NCBI RefSeq assembly: GCF_000757425.2
Contig: NZ_JPKR02000003.1
Location: forward strand, 1,240,001 to 1,304,000
DNA length: 64,000 nucleotides
Direction: 5' to 3'
DNA from: Tatumella morbirosei
GTDB lineage: Bacteria > Pseudomonadota > Gammaproteobacteria > Enterobacterales > Enterobacteriaceae
Shown here piece after piece: positions 57,976-64,000 of this stretch (positions within the stretch are counted from its first letter, which is position 1; each line of letters opens with the position of its first letter). The translations under genes and the position numbers were made by a program. A model generated the notes under the pieces. The model was not told the DNA's origin and ran no database searches. It saw only the letters and a list, made by a program, of their open reading frames with translations.

Positions 57976-59463
57976 TTATCGCTTATTTTTCTTCAGATGC
58001 GACATCAGACGTTTACGCTTACGCTGCTGAGTAGGTGTCAGCAGGTTACGTTTGCCTGCATACGGGTTATCCCCTTCCTTAAACTGAATTCGGATAGGCG
58101 TTCCCATCACATTCAGTGAACGACGGAAATAGTTCATCAGATAACGTTTATACGAATCCGGCAGGTCTTTAACCTGGTTACCATGAATAACCACAATCGG
58201 TGGGTTATATCCGCCGGCGTGAGCATATTTCAGTTTCACACGGCGACCACGGACCAGAGGCGGCTGATGATCTTCTGCCGCCATATTCATTATGCGGGTC
58301 AGCATGGAGGTGTTTACCCGGCGGGTTGCGCTGTCATACGCCTCGGTAATCGATTCAAACAGATTACCTACACCACTGCCATGCAGTGCAGAAATAAAGT
58401 GCACACGGGCAAAATCAATAAAGCCAAGACGGTAGTCGAGAGCTTCTTTAACTTCTTCTTTAATTTCCTGGGACAAGCCATCCCATTTATTCACCACAAT
58501 AACCAGCGAACGACCACTGTTGAGGATAAAGCCCAGCAGCGACAGATCCTGATCAGAGATACCTTCATGGGCATCAATCACCAGCAACACCACGTTGGCA
58601 TCTTCAATCGCCTGCAGTGTTTTGATTACCGAGAATTTTTCGACGGTATCGGTCACTTTACCGCGTTTACGAACTCCGGCAGTGTCAATCAGCACATACT
58701 CCCGCTCATCACGTTCCATCGGGATATAGATGCTGTCACGGGTGGTACCCGGCATATCGTAAACCACGACCCGGTCTTCCCCCAGGAAACGGTTAGTCAG
58801 GGTGGACTTACCGACGTTTGGCCGTCCGACGATCGCCAGTTTGATGGGCAGAGTCGTCGGGTCAAAATCGTCTTCTTCGTCTTCAGGGATGCTGTCATTT
58901 TCTTCAGCTTCAAGTGCCGCCCAGTAAGCTGCATTTTCCTGCTCTTCGGTTAATTCTTCGGGCTCTTCCGTTTCCATCCACGGTTCAAGCACTGCTTCCA
59001 GCAGATTATGGACACCACGGCCATGTGTTGCTGCAATGGGATGGATCTCACCCATACCCAGTGAGTAAAAATCCAGCACCGCATTGGTGGGGTCCATACC
59101 GTCGGTTTTGTTGGCGACCAGAAAGGTAGGCTTCTGACGGGTTCGCAGGTGCTGTGCTATCTGTTCATCCGCAGGCATGACCCCGGCACGCGCATCCACC
59201 AGAAATAGCACAATATCCGCTTCTTCGATGGCCATCAGCGACTGAGCTGCCATCCGGGTTTCAACACCGTCCTCCATGCCGTCGATACCCCCGGTATCAA
59301 TGACAATATATTCCTGACCTTCAACCTCGGCGCGTCCGTACTTACGATCACGAGTCAGACCAGGGAAATCCGCCACAAGCGCATCACGGGTGCGCGTTAA
59401 ACGGTTAAAAAGAGTGGATTTTCCTACATTGGGGCGTCCAACAAGCGCGACCACAGGTACCAT
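57976..59463 (-). CDS. der: Ribosome-assembly GTPase Der (EngA)
   Basis: Der has two tandem GTPase domains needed for 50S assembly. The 495 residues show G1 motifs [12 protein letters not shown] (residue 8) and [12 protein letters not shown] (about residue 213), G3 DTGG/DTAG, G4 NKTD and NKWD, and a C-terminal KH-like domain ending in a basic tail ([17 protein letters not shown]). Collinear with E. coli Der (490). Last gene of the ispG-hisS-yfgM-bamB-der run. Confidence 0.97.
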   Translation of the reverse strand: MVPVVALVGRPNVGKSTLFNRLTRTRDALVADFPGLTRDRKYGRAEVEGQEYIVIDTGGIDGMEDGVETRMAAQSLMAIEEADIVLFLVDARAGVMPADEQIAQHLRTRQKPTFLVANKTDGMDPTNAVLDFYSLGMGEIHPIAATHGRGVHNLLEAVLEPWMETEEPEELTEEQENAAYWAALEAEENDSIPEDEEDDFDPTTLPIKLAIVGRPNVGKSTLTNRFLGEDRVVVYDMPGTTRDSIYIPMERDEREYVLIDTAGVRKRGKVTDTVEKFSVIKTLQAIEDANVVLLVIDAHEGISDQDLSLLGFILNSGRSLVIVVNKWDGLSQEIKEEVKEALDYRLGFIDFARVHFISALHGSGVGNLFESITEAYDSATRRVNTSMLTRIMNMAAEDHQPPLVRGRRVKLKYAHAGGYNPPIVVIHGNQVKDLPDSYKRYLMNYFRRSLNVMGTPIRIQFKEGDNPYAGKRNLLTPTQQRKRKRLMSHLKKNKR

Positions 59464-59555
59464 AATAAAGCCTCATTACAAAAAATATTTCGACCAATCG
59501 GATGATTATAACGATTAGTTGTGCAGAGTTCAGGCTATTCCCCGGAAAATCTACA

Positions 59556-59597
59556 GGCCGAAGAAAAACGAAACGGCCCCTGTATCACAGGAGCCGT
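59556..59597 (-). terminator. Terminator between bamB and der
   Basis: On the minus strand ACGGCTCCTGT and ACAGGGGCCGT with one mismatch, followed by TTTCGTTTTTC. It lies 40 bases past bamB; some transcripts must read through to der or der has its own promoter. Confidence 0.7.
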
Positions 59598-59636
59598 CAT
59601 TAGCAGGTTATTTTAACCCGTACTTTTACCGGTTAC

Positions 59637-60818
59637 TCAGCGTTTAAAGGCGTAAACCTCACCTTTCTTCGCCTGGATAATCAGTTTATCCCCGGCAACG
59701 ATAGGCTGAGTCTGGAAGCCGGATTTATCTACTTTCTGCTGAGCAACAAAGCGGCCATCCTGAGTGTTCATCCAGTGCAGGTAACCTTCACCATCGCCAA
59801 CCACCAGGTACCCGTCAAACAGTACCGGTGAGGTCAGATTGCGGTGCAGCAGACCACTCTGACGCCAGATTTCAACGCCACCATCAGTATTAAGCGCATC
59901 AACCCGGTCATCCTGGTCGACCAGGTAGATCCGGCCATTATCCACCAGCAGGTTTTTAACACCGCCGATGTCACGTTTCCACTGAATCTGTCCTGAACGC
60001 AGATCCAGGGCTGACAAATCACCATTATAAGCCAGTACATAAACCACACCGTTAACAATTACCGGAGTCGTATCAACGTCACTCAGACGATCGATCTCTG
60101 TGGCACCGCTTGGCTGGGAGATACGTTGCTGCCAAATCATCTGGCCCTGGTTCATGATTACCGCGCTGACACGGCCGTTATCCCCCCCGACAATGGCGCC
60201 ACCGTAGGCGACTGCCGGAGCTGATTCACCGCGCAAGGACAGAGCCGGGATATCAAGGTTAACCACCCACTTGCTGGCACCGGTGGTCTGGTCCAGAGCC
60301 TGCAGAATACCATTGCTGGTATGAATTAATACCAGACCATCGCTGACTACCGGATGTGATACCGCTTCACCAGACACCTGAGTACGCCATGCGACTGAAC
60401 CGTCTTTAGTATTCAGCGCAAACACTTCACCGTGCTCACTGCCGATATACAGTAAGTCACCCTGTACGGTGATACCACCAGACAGCATTGCTGACAGATT
60501 TGAAGAGAAGAACCCGGTTTTGGTGGAAAGGTCGACTTTCCATTTTTGCTTACCGGTATTCGCATCCAGCGCTTCTACAATACCGAAACGATCTGCCGCA
60601 TAGACAACATTGTCCTGCCATGCCGGATGCAGGTTAGAGTAGAAATCACCCACACCATCACCGACCGACTTATCCCAGACCTGCGTCGGGTTAAACTGGT
60701 TTACCACTGTAGGCAGTGGAGACATTTTAACTGCATCTTCTTCGCCACTGAATAGCGAACAACCGCTGAGCAAAGTGACTGAAAACAGTCCCGGCAGCAG
60801 GTATTTACGTAATTCCAT
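59637..60818 (-). CDS. bamB: Outer-membrane assembly lipoprotein BamB
   Basis: BamB is an eight-bladed beta-propeller lipoprotein that binds BamA. The 393-residue product has a signal peptide with lipobox LLSGC (Cys about 20), then repeated AxxxxTGKxxWK and GxVYAL-type blade motifs (ALDANTGKQKWKVDL, ALNTKDGSVAWRTQV). Length matches E. coli BamB (392). Starts 20 bases after yfgM. Confidence 0.97.
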   Translation of the reverse strand: MELRKYLLPGLFSVTLLSGCSLFSGEEDAVKMSPLPTVVNQFNPTQVWDKSVGDGVGDFYSNLHPAWQDNVVYAADRFGIVEALDANTGKQKWKVDLSTKTGFFSSNLSAMLSGGITVQGDLLYIGSEHGEVFALNTKDGSVAWRTQVSGEAVSHPVVSDGLVLIHTSNGILQALDQTTGASKWVVNLDIPALSLRGESAPAVAYGGAIVGGDNGRVSAVIMNQGQMIWQQRISQPSGATEIDRLSDVDTTPVIVNGVVYVLAYNGDLSALDLRSGQIQWKRDIGGVKNLLVDNGRIYLVDQDDRVDALNTDGGVEIWRQSGLLHRNLTSPVLFDGYLVVGDGEGYLHWMNTQDGRFVAQQKVDKSGFQTQPIVAGDKLIIQAKKGEVYAFKR

Positions 60819-60837
60819 GCGCTCTCTCTTTACAGTC

Positions 60838-61455
60838 TTAGCTTAAATTATTCAATTTCATCTGCATCATCTGTTTCAGCGCAGGTGAAGCATCAGAATC
60901 AATACCTTTACTCCAGGCTGCCCGGGCACCCTGGGTATCGCCTTTACTCAGCAATGCATCACCGCGAATATCCGCCGCCATCGCTGTCCAACTGTCGCCT
61001 TTCACACTGTCCAGGGTTTTCAGGGCGTCATCAGCCTGCTTCTGCTGTAACTGCAAACGTGCCAGGCGAAGACCCATCACCGCCCGGAGGTTAGCATCCT
61101 CTGTATCTTTGATTCCCTGTTGAAGCTGTTGGGCGGCTTTATCAGTCTGGCCTGCATCAACATAAACCTTCGCCAGGTCCATCGCCGCTAATGCACCGTA
61201 AGAGCCATGAGTCTGACTCACGAAAGCTGAAACAGCCTCCAGTGTTTCAGGTTTATCAGCCTTCATTGCCTCTGTCAGTTGCTGGTAGCGGGCAGAATTT
61301 ACCAGAGCAGTATTTTCCTGGTGGCTGACCCAATAGCGCCAACCCCCCAGAGCAGCGATACCAATCACTATTCCTGCGGCCAGAGCTTTACCATTGTTGG
61401 CAAAAAAGTGTTTGAGAGCATCAGTCTGCTCATGTTCATTGCTGTAAACTTCCAC
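60838..61455 (-). CDS. yfgM: Periplasmic chaperone-like protein YfgM
   Basis: YfgM is an inner-membrane protein that associates with PpiD and the SecYEG translocon. The 205 residues have a short cytoplasmic N-terminus, one helix (ALAAGIVIGIAALGGWRYW, about residues 24-42) and a periplasmic TPR-like domain ending KLNNLS. The start is GTG at 61455. It lies between hisS and bamB as in E. coli. Confidence 0.93.
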   Translation of the reverse strand: MEVYSNEHEQTDALKHFFANNGKALAAGIVIGIAALGGWRYWVSHQENTALVNSARYQQLTEAMKADKPETLEAVSAFVSQTHGSYGALAAMDLAKVYVDAGQTDKAAQQLQQGIKDTEDANLRAVMGLRLARLQLQQKQADDALKTLDSVKGDSWTAMAADIRGDALLSKGDTQGARAAWSKGIDSDASPALKQMMQMKLNNLS

Positions 61456-61494
61456 GCAATCCTACTCCTGTAAAAGCTTAAAAATATCCGTCAG

Positions 61495-62769
61495 TTACTG
61501 CAACGCAGACAGTAAAACGCCGGATATGTCATTCCGGGCTACCGTTTGCTGGTCTCCGGAACGCAGATCCTTGATAACCACCTGGTTATTTTTAACTTCA
61601 TCTTCACCCAGCACCAGGGCCAGTCTGGCACCCCACTTATCTGCACGGGCAAACTGTTTTTTGAAGTTGCCGCCACCAAAATTAGTCATCAGTCTTATTT
61701 CCGGGATGGCATCACGCAGACTTTCAGCCAGCTGCATGGCGGCTGACTGTACACCCGCGCCGGAAGCGATAACATAGACATCGACTTTACGGGTCGGTTC
61801 AAATTCCGGGTTAACTGCCTGAACTAAAAGTACCAGCCGCTCAAGACCCATCGCGAAACCGACTGCGGGAGTGGCCCGGCCACCCAGTTGTTCTACCAGG
61901 CCGTCATACCGTCCTCCGGCACAAACCGTGCCCTGAGACCCCAGGCTGTTGGTGACCCATTCAAACACTGTACGGTTATAATAATCCAGTCCACGCACCA
62001 GACGCTGATTCACGGTATAGCTGATCCCCACATCGTCCAGCAGACTGCACAGACCGGCAAAATGTTCGCGTGATTCAGGATCCAGATAATCCCCCAGTTG
62101 AGGTGCATCATTCAGCAGTTGCTGGATATCCTGGTTTTTACTGTCCAGTACCCGTAATGGGTTGGTATACATCCGGCGCTTACAATCATCATCGAGTGCA
62201 TCTTTATGCTGTTCGAGGAATGCCACCAGGGCGTCACGATAATTTGCGCGCGCTTCTAATGAACCGATAGAGTTCAGTTCCAGGCGAACATGTTCAGCAA
62301 TCCCCAGAGCTTTCCACCAACGGGCGGTCATCATGATCAATTCAGCATCAATGTCCGGTCCGTTAAGACCAAATACCTCAGCACCAATCTGGTGAAACTG
62401 ACGGTAACGCCCTTTCTGTGGACGCTCATAACGGAACATCGGTCCGATATACCATAACCGCTGTTCCTGATTGTACAACAGACCATGTTCAATACCGGCA
62501 CGGACACAACCGGCCGTCCCTTCCGGACGCAGCGTCAGGCTGTCACCATTACGGTCATCGAAGGTATACATCTCTTTTTCAACCACATCGGTCACTTCAC
62601 CGATGGCGCGCTTAAAAAGAGGAGTTTGTTCGACTATAGGCAGTCGTATTTCGCTGAAGCCATAGCCTGCCAGAACCTGTTTCAGGACCTGTTCAATACG
62701 TTGCCAAAGTGCGGTATCTGCTGGCAGATAATCGTTCATTCCGCGGATAGCCTGGATATTCTTCGCCAC
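61495..62769 (-). CDS. hisS: Histidyl-tRNA synthetase HisS
   Basis: HisS charges tRNA(His). The 424-residue class II synthetase shows motif 1 ([17 protein letters not shown]), motif 2 ([19 protein letters not shown]), the histidine-specific [14 protein letters not shown] and motif 3 ([13 protein letters not shown]), and a C-terminal anticodon-binding domain. I chose GTG 62769, which gives the E. coli length and N-terminus ([15 protein letters not shown]); an upstream ATG would add 13 residues without homology. Confidence 0.97.
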   Translation of the reverse strand: MAKNIQAIRGMNDYLPADTALWQRIEQVLKQVLAGYGFSEIRLPIVEQTPLFKRAIGEVTDVVEKEMYTFDDRNGDSLTLRPEGTAGCVRAGIEHGLLYNQEQRLWYIGPMFRYERPQKGRYRQFHQIGAEVFGLNGPDIDAELIMMTARWWKALGIAEHVRLELNSIGSLEARANYRDALVAFLEQHKDALDDDCKRRMYTNPLRVLDSKNQDIQQLLNDAPQLGDYLDPESREHFAGLCSLLDDVGISYTVNQRLVRGLDYYNRTVFEWVTNSLGSQGTVCAGGRYDGLVEQLGGRATPAVGFAMGLERLVLLVQAVNPEFEPTRKVDVYVIASGAGVQSAAMQLAESLRDAIPEIRLMTNFGGGNFKKQFARADKWGARLALVLGEDEVKNNQVVIKDLRSGDQQTVARNDISGVLLSALQ

Positions 62770-62876
62770 GTCAAAATCTCTTAAAACAAAAAACCTGTCC
62801 GGCATCATACCTTATGAGGCTGATACCGCACAGGAACAATCGTTAACAACGCACTCCTTCACGGAATGCATCTCCC

Positions 62877-63998
62877 TTATTTCTCAACCTGACGGACATC
62901 GATGCGGTGGTTTTCATCCAGCATCGAGGCTTTCGCGCGAATCCGTGCTTCAAGCTGTTCAATCATATCGGTATTATCCAGCCTCTCTCGCTGACGGACA
63001 CCATCTTCGTAGAAGCCGCTTTTTTTACTACCGCCGGTCACTCCCAGGGTAGAAACCGTAGCTTCACCCGGGCCGTTAACCACGCAACCGATAATCGAAA
63101 CATCCATTGGGGTAATGATATCTTCAAGACGCTGTTCCAGTGCATTCACTGTACCAATGACATCAAACTCCTGGCGCGAGCAGGTCGGACAGGCAATAAA
63201 GTTGATACCACGCGCACGAATACGCAGTGATTTAAGAATATCAAAGCCAACTTTTATTTCTTCCACCGGGTCGGCTGCCAGTGAAATACGCAGCGTATCG
63301 CCAATCCCTTCTGACAACAGCAGTCCCAATCCGATAGCAGATTTTACCGAACCGGCACGGGCTCCCCCGGCTTCGGTGATCCCCAGGTGAAGTGGTTGAT
63401 CAATCTGTTTGGCCAACAGACGGTAAGATTCAACGGCGAGGAACACATCAGAAGCTTTAACACTGACCTTAAACTGGTCGAAATTCAGGCGGTCCAGGTG
63501 ATCCACATGACGCATCGCTGATTCCAGCAGTGCCTGTGGAGTAGGTTCACCGTATTTTTCCTGGAGATCTTTTTCCAGGGAACCCGCATTCACTCCGATA
63601 CGAATAGGAATATTGTGGTCGCGGGCACAATCTACGACCTGGCGGATACGCTCATTATTACCAATATTACCGGGGTTAATTCGTAAACAGTCTACCCCGT
63701 ATTCTGCGACTTTCAGGGCAATCCGGTAGTCAAAATGTATGTCAGCCACCAGGGGCACACTGACACGCTGTTTAATCAACCGGAAAGCTTCGGCCGCATC
63801 CATGGTAGGTACAGAAACGCGAACAATATCTGCCCCTACCCGCTCCAGCGATTTAATCTGTGCAACGGTTGCATCAACATCTGTAGTTCGGGTATTCGTC
63901 ATCGACTGGACGGCAATAGGCGCTCCGTCGCCGACTGGCACCTTACCAACATAAATCCGGGTAGATTTACGACGGTTTATTGGAGCCTGGTTATGCAT
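62877..63998 (-). CDS. ispG: 4-hydroxy-3-methylbut-2-enyl diphosphate synthase IspG
   Basis: IspG converts MEcPP to HMBPP in the MEP isoprenoid pathway using a [4Fe-4S] cluster. The 373 residues start [19 protein letters not shown] and are complete, ending RIDVRQVEK. Cluster cysteines lie in [13 protein letters not shown] and [12 protein letters not shown], with the fourth ligand Glu beyond. TIM barrel followed by ferredoxin-reductase-like domain. The ATG lies two bases from the window edge, so the upstream gene (rodZ in E. coli) is not visible. Confidence 0.97.
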   Translation of the reverse strand: MHNQAPINRRKSTRIYVGKVPVGDGAPIAVQSMTNTRTTDVDATVAQIKSLERVGADIVRVSVPTMDAAEAFRLIKQRVSVPLVADIHFDYRIALKVAEYGVDCLRINPGNIGNNERIRQVVDCARDHNIPIRIGVNAGSLEKDLQEKYGEPTPQALLESAMRHVDHLDRLNFDQFKVSVKASDVFLAVESYRLLAKQIDQPLHLGITEAGGARAGSVKSAIGLGLLLSEGIGDTLRISLAADPVEEIKVGFDILKSLRIRARGINFIACPTCSRQEFDVIGTVNALEQRLEDIITPMDVSIIGCVVNGPGEATVSTLGVTGGSKKSGFYEDGVRQRERLDNTDMIEQLEARIRAKASMLDENHRIDVRQVEK

Positions 63999-64000
63999 AT

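Noticed and set aside
58183-58953. 256-codon open frame on the plus strand opposite der
   Set aside because: It is antisense to a highly conserved essential gene, its composition mirrors der codon positions, and it has no known family pattern.
1-64000. CRISPR array, prophage, insertion sequence, rRNA or tRNA genes
   Set aside because: No regularly spaced repeats, transposase or integrase motifs, or cloverleaf-like sequences were found on reading through the window.

Overview
The window is chromosomal DNA of an enterobacterium. Gene content and order follow the Escherichia coli dapE-ypfN-ypfH-tmcA-ypfJ-purC-bamC-dapA-gcvR-bcp-bepA-yfgD-hda-uraA-upp-purM-purN-ppk-ppx block and the guaA-guaB-xseA-yfgJ-der-bamB-yfgM-hisS-ispG block almost exactly. 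A membrane-bound PQQ dehydrogenase gene, a MesX/MesD pair and moderate divergence of the core proteins suggest Erwiniaceae (Tatumella, Pantoea or Erwinia type). That placement is an inference from protein similarity recalled from memory, not a phylogeny.

Layout. Positions 1-19400 hold conserved housekeeping genes: lysine and cell-wall precursors (dapE, dapA), outer-membrane assembly (bamC, bepA), purine synthesis (purC, purMN), pyrimidine salvage (upp-uraA), replication control (hda), tRNA acetylation (tmcA) and polyphosphate turnover (ppk-ppx). PurR boxes lie before purC and purM. The upp promoter carries a long T tract at its start site. Two tandem terminators sit between upp and uraA, inside an open frame that ends at the uraA ribosome site. 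From 19400 to 24110 come tehB, mgtE and a frameshifted PQQ dehydrogenase gene.

Positions 24200-51600 are an accessory region that takes the place of the E. coli yfgF-yfgI segment between ppx and guaA. It has no tRNA, integrase or insertion sequence that I can see. It is built of short regulator-plus-target units: AraC with DUF2000, SDR with AraC, TetR with an old-yellow-enzyme flavoprotein (with two near-identical palindromic operators), and a GlxA-like regulator (frameshifted) with SDR and an AhpD-like protein. It also holds two toxin-antitoxin-like pairs, a periplasmic protein/cytochrome b/molybdopterin oxidoreductase operon, the mesX-mesD folate-independent methionine synthase genes, a NiCoT nickel/cobalt transporter, a cytoplasmic beta-propeller protein and a degraded LysR gene beside an orphan Fur box.

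Positions 52000-64000 return to the core: guaBA, xseA, then the minus-strand group ispG-hisS-yfgM-bamB-der, with an extra AraC/GyrI-type regulator between xseA and yfgJ.

Three genes (gcvR, the PQQ dehydrogenase and the GlxA-like regulator) are each broken by a one-base length change in a homopolymer of 6 or 7. This is either a base-calling artefact or real slippage decay and should be settled before calling them dead. The least explained items are the HicA-like/helix-turn-helix pair at 25524-26306, the leader frame over the upp-uraA terminators, and the molybdoenzyme operon at 28341-30422.
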